DNA of 64,000 nt from Pseudomonadota bacterium (GCA_018240785.1 JAFEFC010000036.1:124001-188000), one strand, 5' to 3'; numbered from the stretch's first letter, positions 1-9,772 are shown. Translations and numbers: made by a program. The notes: generated from the sequence alone by a model not told the origin.

Positions 1-1372
1 CGGCTGGACTCTCAGGCGCACCGGCCAATTTGGCTAAACGAGAAAGCTTACGGTTGTCGATGTGTACTGCTCGGCCTGAAGTGGTTGCCAAAAGCGGTTC
101 GACATAGAGAGCTTGGGGCGGCTCACGAAATCCCCCCTGAGCCGCGCAGATTCTCTGAAATTTTTCCCACGCGCGGCCACTGCTGATCGTCTCATGAGCC
201 AACCGAAGTCCCTCCCCTTCTTTGGCGACGCCGCCAAGCTCAAGCACCGCGCCCGCCACCAACGCCACGCGGTCACATAGGTCTTGCGGCGCATCCGCCT
301 CGTTGCGCAATACGGCCAACACGTCGCGCGCCTCCAACGCCGGGCCGATACCTCTGCCGACAGGCTGATTCCCGTCTGTAAACAGGCAACGCAATACAAG
401 GCCAAATGACGCGGCGACTTCCGAAAGGTGATGCGCAAGATGCTCGGCAGTTTCCCGGCTGCGGACTTTTGCGGTTGGCCCAACCGGAATATCGATCACG
501 ATGTGGGTCGCCCCTGCTGCAATCTTCTTGGATAACACCGAGGCAATCAGTTGTCCTTGCGTGTCGATATCCAGTTCACGCTCAATACGCACGAAGATGT
601 CGTCCGCGGGGCTGAGGTGCATCGCGCCGCCCCACGCCACGCATCCACCCTCTTTCTCCACGACCTTTCTGAGCGTATCCAGGTCCAGGTCTACAGGAGC
701 CAGCGTTTCCATGGTGTCCGCGGTGCCAGCGGGAGAGGTGATGGCGCGTGATGAGGTCTTGGGCATCACCAATCCATTGGCTGCGGCGATGGCAACCACC
801 AACGGCGTGGTGCGATTTCCCGGTAATCCGCCCACGCAATGCTTGTCCACAACAATCGGAGCCTGCCATTGCAGGTGATCCCCGACATCGACCATCGCAC
901 GGGTGAGATGGATGGTCTCTTGCATATCCAGAGGCAGTACCGCCGTTGCGGTCAGGAAGGCCGAAAGTGCGACATCGGTATAGCGACCATCGACCACATC
1001 ACGGACGATCGCCTGCAACTCCGTCGTTTGCAGTCGGTGGCCGTGAATTCGCGCACGCACGGCCGACAACGATTCGAGCAGCGGAGGATGCCGAACCTGC
1101 ACAAGATCGCCCTCATGAATGTCCAGGGCATCCCAGGCGGCCTCGGACAGAGCGATCTGTCCGGTTTTGAGCAGATCGCTGTCGATTTGGTACAGTAGCG
1201 CTTGCACAGTGCGGTCGCCGGCAATGATCAGTACCTGTGACCGCGGTGCCAGCCCTTCGGCACGGCAGACATGGCAATCGGTACGCATCAAGACGACGGG
1301 TTGATGCTGGGCATGCAGTCGCATGCGCAATGCTTGCAAGGCGGGTGTCTGGGGCGTGATGCGGGCACTCAC
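1..1372 (-). CDS. thymidine phosphorylase family protein (AMP/thymidine phosphorylase type), 3' end cut by window
   Basis: The minus-strand frame is open from a GTG at 1372 to the window edge, about 457 codons, so the C-terminus is missing (the family is usually about 500 residues). The translation carries the family core DKHCVGGLPGNRTTPLV, then KTSSRAITSPAGTADTMET near residues 203 to 225, and later DIPVGPTAKVRS and QPVGRGIGPALEARDVL. These are nucleoside-phosphorylase landmarks for phosphate and ribose binding. The family phosphorolyses nucleosides, or AMP in the archaeal branch, releasing a base and a ribose phosphate; the substrate cannot be told from sequence. The GTG overlaps the stop of the upstream metallo-hydrolase in GTGA, so translation is probably coupled. 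The N-terminal region of about 90 residues before the catalytic core fits the long archaeal-type subfamily rather than classical E. coli DeoA. Confidence 0.88.
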   Translation of the reverse strand, partial: MSARITPQTPALQALRMRLHAQHQPVVLMRTDCHVCRAEGLAPRSQVLIIAGDRTVQALLYQIDSDLLKTGQIALSEAAWDALDIHEGDLVQVRHPPLLESLSAVRARIHGHRLQTTELQAIVRDVVDGRYTDVALSAFLTATAVLPLDMQETIHLTRAMVDVGDHLQWQAPIVVDKHCVGGLPGNRTTPLVVAIAAANGLVMPKTSSRAITSPAGTADTMETLAPVDLDLDTLRKVVEKEGGCVAWGGAMHLSPADDIFVRIERELDIDTQGQLIASVLSKKIAAGATHIVIDIPVGPTAKVRSRETAEHLAHHLSEVAASFGLVLRCLFTDGNQPVGRGIGPALEARDVLAVLRNEADAPQDLCDRVALVAGAVLELGGVAKEGEGLRLAHETISSGRAWEKFQRICAAQGGFREPPQALYVEPLLATTSGRAVHIDNRKLSRLAKLAGAPESPA

Positions 1373-2727
1373 AGGGCGAACTCCTGGTTTTGCATGGGCA
1401 CCGATGCGTGCCAATTGAGTTCGCGCTGGATACGTTCGCGCAGCGCCTCAGAGGCATCAGATTCACCGTGAACAATGAACACTCTTTCCGGCGCCTTGGT
1501 AAAGCCGCGCAGCCATCGCATCAGCTCATCGCTGTCGGCATGAGCCGACAACATCGCAAGCTCGGCGACCTCTGCCTTGATCGGCATCCAGCGTCCATGG
1601 ATCTTGACTTCGCGAGCGCCCTCAAGCAGCTTGCGCCCGCGCGTACCTGCTGCTTGGAATCCAGAGAACAGCAGCGTGTTCTGATGGCTACCGCCAAACG
1701 CTTCTATGTGATGCAGCACGCGGCCGCCGGTGGCCATGCCGCTGGCGGAAATAATCACCTTGGGGTATCGATTCGCCGATAGCGCCTTGGACTCTTCAAC
1801 GTCGCGCACGTATGTGACTTCTGAGAATGCCGTCTCGAAATCGTGTTGAGCGAGCTTGTGGTCGTCGGCATGGCGGTGCAGCAGCGCAGTTGCGCTGGTG
1901 GCCATGGGACTGTCCAGATAGACGGGCACGTTGCGGAGCCGACCGCGCTGTCGCAACAGCCATAGGTCATAGATCAACGACTGCGCGCGTCCTACGGCAA
2001 AAGCGGGAATCACTACGGTGCCTCCGCGGCGAGTCGTACGCTCGATGATGTCGCCTAGCGCTTCGACGGCATCGGAACGGTCATGATGACGATTGCCATA
2101 GGTGGACTCGATGATGATGTAGTCCGCTTCCGTGACGGGTTCAGGATCAGGCATGACCGCATCGTCATAGCGGCCCAGGTCGCCGGAGAACACCAAACGC
2201 TTGCCGCCGATGTCGATCTGCGCCGTCGCCGCTCCAAGAATGTGGCCGGCCCTGCGTAGAACCAGGCGTGCACCGCCCGGCAATACCGTCTCCTGATGCA
2301 GTGGCACGGGCTTGAACTGCAAGAGCGTGCGTTCGGCATCTCGGACCCGATACAGGGCAAGGGCTGGCTTGTGCTTGGAAAATCCCTTCCGGTTGGCGAA
2401 CTCGGCATCCTTCTCCTGCAACCAAGCACTGTCGAGCAGGATGAGTTCGGCGACGTCCCGTGTGGCTGGCGTCGAGAAAATCTTCCCGCGGAACCCGTTC
2501 AGCACCAATCGGGGGAGATATCCACAATGATCCAGGTGCGCGTGCGTCAGTACAACCGCATCGATGTCCTTGGACTCAACGACAAGATGCTGCCAGTTCA
2601 GCTCGCGCAGGTTCTTCAGTCCTTGGAAAAGTCCGCAGTCGATCAGGATGCGGGTACTGCCATATGTGATCAGGTGTTTGGAGCCGGTGACGGTACCGGC
2701 ACCGCCCAGGCTGGTCAGTGAGAGCAT
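1369..2727 (-). CDS. MBL-fold metallo-hydrolase with beta-CASP and RMMBL domains
   Basis: This 452-residue protein is a metallo-beta-lactamase-fold enzyme of the beta-CASP group, the RNA-processing nuclease family related to CPSF73 and bacterial YsnE/RNase J-like proteins. The zinc site THAHLDHCG lies at residues 61 to 69. It is followed by later motif histidines (GHILGAA), the SGDLG motif, and a C-terminal LSAHAD and HGE region typical of RMMBL. The start at 2727 has a GAGGAGA Shine-Dalgarno sequence. The gene lies between phosphoketolase and thymidine phosphorylase in a minus-strand run and overlaps the latter by four bases. Family knowledge suggests an RNA nuclease; its role in a carbon-metabolism cluster is not known and could be regulatory RNA turnover (inference). 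Confidence 0.9.
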   Translation of the reverse strand: MLSLTSLGGAGTVTGSKHLITYGSTRILIDCGLFQGLKNLRELNWQHLVVESKDIDAVVLTHAHLDHCGYLPRLVLNGFRGKIFSTPATRDVAELILLDSAWLQEKDAEFANRKGFSKHKPALALYRVRDAERTLLQFKPVPLHQETVLPGGARLVLRRAGHILGAATAQIDIGGKRLVFSGDLGRYDDAVMPDPEPVTEADYIIIESTYGNRHHDRSDAVEALGDIIERTTRRGGTVVIPAFAVGRAQSLIYDLWLLRQRGRLRNVPVYLDSPMATSATALLHRHADDHKLAQHDFETAFSEVTYVRDVEESKALSANRYPKVIISASGMATGGRVLHHIEAFGGSHQNTLLFSGFQAAGTRGRKLLEGAREVKIHGRWMPIKAEVAELAMLSAHADSDELMRWLRGFTKAPERVFIVHGESDASEALRERIQRELNWHASVPMQNQEFAL

Positions 2728-2810
2728 GAAGTTGTCTCCTCGCTTGTTGGTGGGTTGTGAAATCAGGAGCTGGCGCGGTCACTGCGGACCGTGTCAGAAC
2801 CACTTGAAAT

Positions 2811-5141
2811 TCACGCGTCGGTCGCGGCAGCAGCAGCCTGCGAACTGTTCCAGCCGGTCACTTGCGCAGCGGCATAGATGGCATCCACCCAGGTGCATCG
2901 ATTGGCGATCAGCATTCCAGCCACATCGAGGGTGCCGCCGTGGTTGATGTAGCCCAAAGCCCGCGTCTTCGAAGGGCCGCTGTCAATGCGGCGAAGCACG
3001 CCCAGCATCGGCTCAGGGCGGGTATGGCTTATCAACACGCGCGGCAGGTGAGGCGGGAAGAGCGCTTGCAGGGATTCGTCACCGAGCACGAAGGCGGCCT
3101 CAAGTTCGTCTCGCGGAATGCGTAGACGGCCGGGCTCGACCACCACGGTGATGCACGACGCAAGCCCATGGTGCTCCAGGCGGGCATGGGCTTTGAGCGC
3201 TTCCTCCAACTGGTAGGCGCCAATCGCTACGAATTGCAGTTGTGCGGTGGACGGATCGCCGGCTACATGGGCTGCTCCATGCTCGATCAGCGATTGAGCC
3301 GCGGCGGCACTGAAGTGATTCGGCGTGTCGCGCTTGGAGACCACCACACAAGCCACTTGGCCGCGGCTGGCGTAGACCGCTCGCAACGCGGCGCACGCCG
3401 TGTTTTCATCCACCGGGAACAACACGCGTGCGGTGTCCGACATCTCCCCCAGCAATGCTTCGCCAATGGTCGGGTCCTGGTGTGACTGCTCGTTCTTGCT
3501 GTTCTCCCAGGTGTGGGATGTGACGATCAGCGGGACGGAGATCCAGCCTGGCGGCTGGCCCAGCTCCTTCTGCCGACGCGCGAAGATGATCTCCTGGCGC
3601 ATCAATCCAAGCATCTTGACCGCGAATGCCTCGTAGCTGACGATCAGGTTCAGCCCCCCTTTGTTGGCGAGGGCGGCGGCCGCAACGGCTTCTTCATTGA
3701 GTGCGGTGACCACCGAGCCATCCGTCGATTCCGGGACGCCGGGTTCGGGCACGTTGACGCGGTGCTTGAGCAGCGCCAGAGTGGCCCCCATCTTGTTGCT
3801 GGCCAGTTCGTCGGGATTGCCGATCCGGATGCGCAACTGTGGATTTGCCTGCACCAGCTCCACGAACCAACGGTCCAGTGCGGACATGGCGCTGCCCGAC
3901 ACCTCCGTTGGCCCCCAGGTCGGCATCGGCAGTTGAGGACTCGCTGGATGGCGTCGGGCCATGGGGTGCTCGCTTTCGCGCGAGCGCCGGCTCTGGCCGT
4001 GATTCGCAAGAATGGTGAGCGCGTTTTCCAGTTCGGTCTCCGGCACGAACAGCGCCGCAGCCCCTGCATTGAAGGCCTCGCGTGCCTGTGCATCCTCGCG
4101 CGGATTGCCGTCCAGCGGCAGGTTGTGGGCGGCATTGGTCGCCGCGCCCGGGAAGCCAAAACCTTTCTCCGTCTCGGCGATCACGTAGGGCAGCTTGACG
4201 GGATAGCGCCGGTCCGAGCGTGCGGCGAAGGCGCTCAGCGTGTCTTCGGCTTCAACAATGGCCCATGCGATCGCCATCGGATCACGTCCATCAACGATGA
4301 CCGGATCGAAGCCGTTGTGGCGCAGGTCCTCGGCCAGCCAGGTAGCGCCACCTTCCTGCACGATCTGGGTGCGCTGCTCGATGCGCCGTCCGTTGAGAAT
4401 CATGACCGGGATGGCGAAGCCGCAGTCCTCGGCGCGCCACCAGCGCGGCGCCCAGTCCGAGCCACGTTGTTCCTCGAAAGCGCCATCACTGAGGAATGCC
4501 ACCAGGCTTTCTCCCGGCAACGGCGTGTGCACATACTGCAGCCCGGCGAACCCCAGATAGCCGCCTTCGGAGATCGCGCCGGCCGTGTTCGGCCCGGCAT
4601 GGCTACCCAGCGGTACCGCGGGCCGACCCTGCTTATCGATGGCATAGGAGTAGAAGTCCGCGATCAAACGCGACAGGCCCGCCTCGCTGCGGTCGTAGCG
4701 TCCACGCTGGGCGGCGGATACATCGCCGGTCAGTGCGTTCACCGCCTCGATCGCGGCCACGCAGTGCCCCTGCCCCATGAGCCAGCCGCGTGTCGTCCCG
4801 GTCAGCGCGTTGGCCAACAGATAACCCACGAAGGCTGGCACCATGTTGAGCGAGCCGCCGGTGTGGCCTTCGGGCGTTTGTTTGAAATCATCGGAGCCCA
4901 GTGGGCAGCCGCTTCGGTCGATGCGCCGGGCATAGGTCATATGCGCCACTACGCTCATGGCCGTGCAGGCCACCCGGTCGGCTGCAGCCAGCAGCGCATG
5001 GGCCGAGGCTTCGTCTGCTATACGCCTTTGCGCGACCAGACGTTGCACTAGGGCCTGCATACGTTCGATGGTTTCAGACCTGTGCGCGATGGGCCCGTAA
5101 CCAGCACGCCAATCGATTGCGAGGTTAGCCTGAGAGGGCAT
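2811..5141 (-). CDS. xfp: phosphoketolase (xylulose-5-phosphate/fructose-6-phosphate)
   Basis: This 776-residue thiamine diphosphate enzyme splits xylulose-5-phosphate or fructose-6-phosphate with phosphate, giving acetyl-phosphate plus glyceraldehyde-3-phosphate or erythrose-4-phosphate. Characteristic stretches are GHTGGSLNMVPAFVGYLLAN and MGQGHCVAAIEAVN in the N-terminal half and SHTWENSKNEQSHQDP in the middle. The C-terminal domain ends with ALGYINHGGTLDVAGM. The length fits the family (about 790 residues). The ATG at 5141 follows AAGGAA. PRPP synthetase lies immediately upstream and the metallo-hydrolase downstream, which suggests one operon. The acetyl-phosphate can be used by the acetate kinase and phosphotransacetylase encoded further along the same strand. 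Confidence 0.95.
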   Translation of the reverse strand: MPSQANLAIDWRAGYGPIAHRSETIERMQALVQRLVAQRRIADEASAHALLAAADRVACTAMSVVAHMTYARRIDRSGCPLGSDDFKQTPEGHTGGSLNMVPAFVGYLLANALTGTTRGWLMGQGHCVAAIEAVNALTGDVSAAQRGRYDRSEAGLSRLIADFYSYAIDKQGRPAVPLGSHAGPNTAGAISEGGYLGFAGLQYVHTPLPGESLVAFLSDGAFEEQRGSDWAPRWWRAEDCGFAIPVMILNGRRIEQRTQIVQEGGATWLAEDLRHNGFDPVIVDGRDPMAIAWAIVEAEDTLSAFAARSDRRYPVKLPYVIAETEKGFGFPGAATNAAHNLPLDGNPREDAQAREAFNAGAAALFVPETELENALTILANHGQSRRSRESEHPMARRHPASPQLPMPTWGPTEVSGSAMSALDRWFVELVQANPQLRIRIGNPDELASNKMGATLALLKHRVNVPEPGVPESTDGSVVTALNEEAVAAAALANKGGLNLIVSYEAFAVKMLGLMRQEIIFARRQKELGQPPGWISVPLIVTSHTWENSKNEQSHQDPTIGEALLGEMSDTARVLFPVDENTACAALRAVYASRGQVACVVVSKRDTPNHFSAAAAQSLIEHGAAHVAGDPSTAQLQFVAIGAYQLEEALKAHARLEHHGLASCITVVVEPGRLRIPRDELEAAFVLGDESLQALFPPHLPRVLISHTRPEPMLGVLRRIDSGPSKTRALGYINHGGTLDVAGMLIANRCTWVDAIYAAAQVTGWNSSQAAAAATDA

Positions 5142-5177
5142 TTCGGGTTCCTTGAAAATAGCGGGATAGGTGGAAGA

Positions 5178-6074
5178 TCAGGTTCGCGGATCGGTCTGGC
5201 CGCTGGAAAGCGCGCCGGCAATCAGCGAAGCAAGACCAATGCGGTTGCTCGGATGCGGTACCGTGTCGGTGGATGTGATCCGGGCAAACAACGGTGTCAA
5301 TAGGGTCCAGGCATCTTCGGCGAACAGGGCATGCACCACCACGCACTCCGGCTTGCGCATTCCTTGCTCGGCGAGCTTGTGCGCCGCGATGGCGAGCGTG
5401 CGGCCCGATGATGCGATGTCGTCCACCAGCACTGGGGTTCTGTCACGCCAGACCGACAGGTCGGGAACCTCGATGTCTACGCTGCGATCGCCATGGCGTG
5501 TCTTGCGAAGTACGACGTGCGGCGCGCCGATGCGGGATGCGATGGAGCCGGCCCATTGCTCGCTTTCCTCATCGGGGCCGACGATCAAGGGCTTTTCGAC
5601 ATGCTCAGCGATCCAGTCGGCCAGCAGCGGCGCGGCATGCAGGGTGGTGGTGGGGATCGTGTAGAGCGCGGAGAGCGTCGGATAGCGGTGCAGATGCGGA
5701 TCCACCGTGAGCAGCTTGTCGAACGTCGATGAGACCATGCGTGCGAAAGACCGCGATGTCACGCTTTCGCCGTCATGGAATCGTTTGTCCTGGCGCATGT
5801 AGGCCAGGTATGGTGCAACCAGATTCACTTCGCGCGCGCCGAGCTCGCGTGCGGCGTCCGCGGCAAAAACCAGAAGCAGGAATTGCGGATCAGGATGGGT
5901 CAGCGTGCAAATCAGATCCACGATCTGGCCGGTAGGTTCGCCATGCAGTCGGACATAGCTCTCGCCATCGGGGAATCGGCGCGTTTCGATGCGGCCGACA
6001 TCGCCGCCATATGTCTGCGCGAGACGACGGGCGAAATCTTCGTTGCCTGGAAGGGCAAGGGTGAGTCGTTGCAT
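5178..6074 (-). CDS. prs: ribose-phosphate pyrophosphokinase (PRPP synthetase)
   Basis: This 298-residue enzyme transfers pyrophosphate from ATP to ribose-5-phosphate, making PRPP. Visible family features are the N-terminal RRFPDGESYVRL, the PYLAYMRQDKRF segment, and the PRPP-binding loop VLVDDIASSGRTL near residue 216. It is slightly shorter than the usual 310 to 320 residues. The ATG at 6074 follows AAGGAGA. It heads the run prs, phosphoketolase, metallo-hydrolase, thymidine phosphorylase. A housekeeping copy normally exists elsewhere, so this one probably serves a dedicated nucleotide or pentose salvage route; AMP-phosphorylase and PRPP enzymes co-occur in such routes (inference). Confidence 0.92.
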   Translation of the reverse strand: MQRLTLALPGNEDFARRLAQTYGGDVGRIETRRFPDGESYVRLHGEPTGQIVDLICTLTHPDPQFLLLVFAADAARELGAREVNLVAPYLAYMRQDKRFHDGESVTSRSFARMVSSTFDKLLTVDPHLHRYPTLSALYTIPTTTLHAAPLLADWIAEHVEKPLIVGPDEESEQWAGSIASRIGAPHVVLRKTRHGDRSVDIEVPDLSVWRDRTPVLVDDIASSGRTLAIAAHKLAEQGMRKPECVVVHALFAEDAWTLLTPLFARITSTDTVPHPSNRIGLASLIAGALSSGQTDPRT

Positions 6075-6225
6075 GCAGTTGTCTCCTTTCTTGTGAGTTG
6101 TCCTTGGTCGCTTATCGAAACTCAGGCGCTTGGTCGGAGTCGATGCTTCATCCGGGCAACCAGGCTCGTGCCGACGAATAACGACGGGATGGCCCGTGTT
6201 GAGTCCAGGAAGGAACTGATCTGCA

Positions 6226-7299
6226 TCAGAATTTCCGTCCTACAGTGATCGTTCCGTAGACCGGGATTTCGTCTTGCCCCCGGAATTCGCGTGTGCGGTG
6301 GTAGCGGGCTATCGCGATGCGCCAGTTGCCTTGGGTAATCGCGACGCCGTAGCCGACATCCGCCACGAGTGGCCGCTTATCAACGCTATGGCCGGACTTG
6401 AAGGTATTGCCATCCAACGTGATGTCGTGCAGAACCCAGCGAGCGTCTAGCGCCACGAAGAGGTGGCCGTTCCAGTTGCTGCCAGCGGTCGTGCGCACGG
6501 GCGAGGTGTTCTCTCCGGCAGGCCGTAGCGGTGCCGTACCTAAATCATCAGGCAGGCGCAGCCCATAGCGCAGTTCTCCACCGACATTCGCGTAGGTGGC
6601 GAAGTTACCGAAGCTGCCACCCCAGTGGCGGGTCAGATCCCAGCCCCAACCGCTGACGTCTTCTTGCCTGAAGACTCGTGTTCGGCGTTCGTGCAGCAAC
6701 TGCAGCACAGGCTCGTCGCGCAGTTGGTGTCGCCAGCCATTGAATTTGTCGACGCCGATGGTGTCATGCCACCAGTTCTGGGTTTGCCTGGCCAAGGAGG
6801 AGGGGCCCACAACACCGACGCGGATTTGTGAGGTGCGCAGCGTATCGCCGCGCCGCGCGTTGTAGCCAAAGCTCAACATCATTGCGCCGGCGAAAGGGCG
6901 GTCGTCTTTGATCAGATCGCTGCGCGTTTTGTCGCTGGGGGTGTACATCATCTGCCCGAAGCCGATGGTCATGTTCTGTTCGTCAAAACCCTCGGGTTGC
7001 AGCACCGTGAGAAAACGATTCAGCCCACGGACGAGACGGGGTAGGCAAGGGTCATCGCGATAGTCCACAAGGTTGGGGGAGACCCAGCTGACGAGAAATC
7101 CATTGGAGTAGCCTTGATCTTGTCCAATGCCGCCGAACATGTCGTTGTCGATCCGCAGATTGAGCGTTCCCGTTGAGCGCAGCGGGTTGTCCTGGTGGCA
7201 GGACTGGGCCTGTGCGGAGGCGCTCAGCAATAGCAGCAGCAAGGGGGCTGCGACTTTCAGCCTCCATTCAGTTTGGTCGGTGGACTGAACCTTCGTCAC
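6226..7299 (-). CDS. lipid A deacylase LpxR family protein (DUF2219)
   Basis: This predicted outer-membrane beta-barrel has 357 residues from a GTG at 7299 that overlaps the stop of the universal stress gene (GTGA). A longer reading from 7467 would run through that neighbour and is rejected. The N-terminus has a signal peptide, with the leucine-rich KVAAPLLLLLLSASAQA and predicted cleavage after AQA. The mature start LRIDNDMFGG followed by DQGYSNG matches the conserved Asn-Asp and Ser region of LpxR, and WWHDTIG supplies a candidate active-site histidine. LpxR removes the 3'-acyloxyacyl chain of lipid A in the outer membrane. Its place in a metabolic cluster suggests envelope remodelling under the same condition (inference). 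Confidence 0.82.
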   Translation of the reverse strand: MTKVQSTDQTEWRLKVAAPLLLLLLSASAQAQSCHQDNPLRSTGTLNLRIDNDMFGGIGQDQGYSNGFLVSWVSPNLVDYRDDPCLPRLVRGLNRFLTVLQPEGFDEQNMTIGFGQMMYTPSDKTRSDLIKDDRPFAGAMMLSFGYNARRGDTLRTSQIRVGVVGPSSLARQTQNWWHDTIGVDKFNGWRHQLRDEPVLQLLHERRTRVFRQEDVSGWGWDLTRHWGGSFGNFATYANVGGELRYGLRLPDDLGTAPLRPAGENTSPVRTTAGSNWNGHLFVALDARWVLHDITLDGNTFKSGHSVDKRPLVADVGYGVAITQGNWRIAIARYHRTREFRGQDEIPVYGTITVGRKF

Positions 7300-7790
7300 G
7301 CTGGCGTGCCACCCTGCCCAGGGGTTGCAGTCGCAATGACCGATTGGGGCTGGCGCACCAGCATCACTGGAACTGGTGCGATGCGAGCGAGCTGCTCTGC
7401 ATCGCTTCCCATCAGCAGCCTGTCCACGCCCCGGCGTCCGTGGGTACCCAACACCACCAACTCGCATTGAGTAGTCAGTGCCTGCTGAGCGATGAGCACC
7501 GAGACGCGCTCGCCGTTGCTTTCCAGAAGGACGGTCTCAACCACCAGGCCTCCCTGCCTCAGCCGCAGCGCCGCCTCGTCCAGCAGCTTCTGCCCGGCCG
7601 CCAGGAAGCCCGGCCTCACTTCTTCAATATAGATCCTCGGCCTCTCGAAGCCGTTGCTATGCTTCATCTCCTCGATGACGTGCAGCAAGACGATGGTTGC
7701 GCCATTCAGGCGTGCCAGCACCGCAGCGTGGTGGAGCGCCAAATCGGCAGTAGGACTTCCGTCGAGCGGAACCAGGATTCTTGAGTACAT
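7296..7790 (-). CDS. universal stress protein UspA family
   Basis: This 164-residue single Usp domain starts MYSRILVPLDGS. The ATP-binding motif G-2x-G-9x-G-S is complete in GTHGRRGVDRLLMGS near residues 120 to 134, so it probably binds ATP. The start at 7790 follows CTGGAGA. Usp proteins support survival under starvation, stress or low oxygen; several such genes occur in low-oxygen loci of Burkholderia and Pseudomonas. It overlaps the lipid A deacylase gene by four bases. Confidence 0.92.
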   Translation of the reverse strand: MYSRILVPLDGSPTADLALHHAAVLARLNGATIVLLHVIEEMKHSNGFERPRIYIEEVRPGFLAAGQKLLDEAALRLRQGGLVVETVLLESNGERVSVLIAQQALTTQCELVVLGTHGRRGVDRLLMGSDAEQLARIAPVPVMLVRQPQSVIATATPGQGGTPA

Positions 7791-7877
7791 GAATGTCTCC
7801 AGTTATCAGAGTAGAACGGGATGACGAACAGATATTGCGTATACCGTGTCGCAATAGCGGACGCGGGATACGCTTAT

Positions 7878-9629
7878 TCAGTTGCGTACATGTTCCCCTG
7901 GGGCGTCGCAAACAGTGGGGTATCCACTGGATTCAGCACCTATGAGCGGAGGCGCAACAACATCACCGGAACGCTCTCGCAGCCACGCCGACCATGCGGG
8001 CCACCAGGAATCCGGATGCGTCTGCATCGTCGCTTGCCACTCATCCGGCGCCATGTATCCATCACCGGCCGCGCGGGTATGGATTTGATATTGGCGGTTA
8101 CCTCGGCCGGGCTCGCTCACGATGCCGCCGTTGTGTCCTCCAGTGGTCAGCACGAAAGTCAGCTCGGCCGAAGACAGGAGATGCAGCTTGTAAACCGAGC
8201 GCCAAGGCGCAATATGATCCGAGGCAGTGCCGACGCAAAACACCGGTACAGCGATGTCTCCCACTGAAACGGGGCGACCCGTGACGGGATAACGCCCCGC
8301 GCTGAGATCGTTATTCAGGTAAAGGCGTCGGAGATACTGCGAATGCATCTTCGCGGGCAGGCGAGTCCCATCGGCATTCCAAGCCATCAGGTCGGTCATT
8401 GCCCGGCGATCGCCCAATAGGTATTCGTCAATCATGCGAGACCATATGAGATCGTAGGAACGCAGTAGCTGAAAAGCTCCGCTCATCTGGTCGGAGGTCA
8501 AATAACCGGTTTGAGCCATGCTGGCTTCCAACAGCGCCACTTGACTCTCGTTGATGAAAAGACTCAGCTCGCCCGGTTCGCTGAAGTCCGTCTGTGCGGC
8601 AAGCAGGCTTACCGACACCAGCCGCGTATCGCCATCACGCGCCATGGCTGAAGCACCAATGGCCAGTAGCGTTCCGCCCAGGCAATAACCAGCCGCGTGG
8701 ACTCCATGCCCGGGGACGACGGAAGTCACAGCGTCCAGCGCTGCATGCAGGCCGAACTCCAGGTACTCATCCATGCCCAAATCTCGATCCTCAGCATCCG
8801 GATTTCTCCAGGAGATGCAAAAAACCGTATGCCCTTGCGCAACCAGATACCGTATCAGCGAGTTATGCGGTGACAGATCCAGTACGTAGTACTTCATGAT
8901 CCAGGCAGGAATGATCAGGATCGGTTCGGGATGGACTTTCTCGGTAGTGGGCGTGTACTGAATCAGTTCGATCAGTCGATTTCTCAGAACGACTTTTCCT
9001 TCCGTGACCGCTACGTCGCGCCCAACGACGAAGTTCTCCGTTCCCGCGGGAGGCTGGCCGGATAGTTGCCGACGCAAGTCGTCGAGAAAGTTGGACGTCC
9101 CCCGCGCTAGATTGGCGCCTTGCTCTGCGATGGTTCTTTTCAGGACAACGGGGTTGAAAACCGCAGCGTTGGCGGGCGAAAGCATTTCCAGCCACTGTTT
9201 GGCGCCAAACGCCAGCAGGCGTTGGTGTTTCGGATCCACTCCCCACACCCCCTGCGTGGCCTGCTCCCACCATTTGGTCTGATTGACGAATGAACTGCGG
9301 AAAAGGTCGTAGGGCCATTGATCCCATGCAGAATCGTTGAAGCGGCGGTCATTGACAGGTGACCGGTCAGGAGCGGTGGCTCCCCGGTCCGGGTTGGCCC
9401 GATTCTTCTTCAATACGGCCATCCATTGCTCGGACAGGGAGGCTGCAAACGCCAAAAGCTCGGCTTGCTTGCCAGGACTGTTTGCTAAATGGCTCGCCCA
9501 GTCCACCCACGCGAGCAACGATGTCTCCGGCGAAATAGACGACCAAGCCTGTGCCCAAGCGACATGGGCATCCCCATCCAACTTCGGATTGATGGCTGAG
9601 TCGATATTGCCGTTCTTTTTATTCGTCAA
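7878..9629 (-). CDS. phaC: class I-type poly(3-hydroxyalkanoate) synthase
   Basis: This 583-residue alpha/beta hydrolase polymerises hydroxyacyl-CoA into intracellular PHA granules. The lipase-like box GYCLGG places the nucleophile at about Cys316; the rest of the triad is visible as the Asp in SDHIAPW and the His in GGHNGGI. The N-terminal helix-rich region and the WRNPD segment fit PhaC. The apparent start is a TTG at 9629, chosen because GAGGTAA lies about nine bases upstream and no ATG occurs before the conserved region. PhaB and phasin genes lie further along the same strand. No phaA thiolase is visible in the window. Confidence 0.92.
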   Translation of the reverse strand: MTNKKNGNIDSAINPKLDGDAHVAWAQAWSSISPETSLLAWVDWASHLANSPGKQAELLAFAASLSEQWMAVLKKNRANPDRGATAPDRSPVNDRRFNDSAWDQWPYDLFRSSFVNQTKWWEQATQGVWGVDPKHQRLLAFGAKQWLEMLSPANAAVFNPVVLKRTIAEQGANLARGTSNFLDDLRRQLSGQPPAGTENFVVGRDVAVTEGKVVLRNRLIELIQYTPTTEKVHPEPILIIPAWIMKYYVLDLSPHNSLIRYLVAQGHTVFCISWRNPDAEDRDLGMDEYLEFGLHAALDAVTSVVPGHGVHAAGYCLGGTLLAIGASAMARDGDTRLVSVSLLAAQTDFSEPGELSLFINESQVALLEASMAQTGYLTSDQMSGAFQLLRSYDLIWSRMIDEYLLGDRRAMTDLMAWNADGTRLPAKMHSQYLRRLYLNNDLSAGRYPVTGRPVSVGDIAVPVFCVGTASDHIAPWRSVYKLHLLSSAELTFVLTTGGHNGGIVSEPGRGNRQYQIHTRAAGDGYMAPDEWQATMQTHPDSWWPAWSAWLRERSGDVVAPPLIGAESSGYPTVCDAPGEHVRN

Positions 9630-9772
9630 AGCGTATTACCTCTATTTCTGCACAAGTAGAAAGAGCCCCTTGCTTGAAAACGGGAGTCGATTGCGATTTC
9701 CTGGGCGACGACGCCTCGCCAGCGCGTCAGCGATGTATCCATCTGCCAGCTCGCTCCGCTGTTTCGCTTCGC

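Noticed and set aside
3513-5051. 512-residue plus-strand ORF opposite phosphoketolase
   Set aside because: It is an antisense shadow of a well-conserved gene in GC-rich DNA; no domain, no ribosome site.
6216-6229. CTGAT-N4-ATCAG palindrome near the lipid A deacylase stop as FNR box
   Set aside because: Outer bases differ from TTGAT/ATCAA and it lies at a gene end about 140 bases upstream of prs without a matching promoter.
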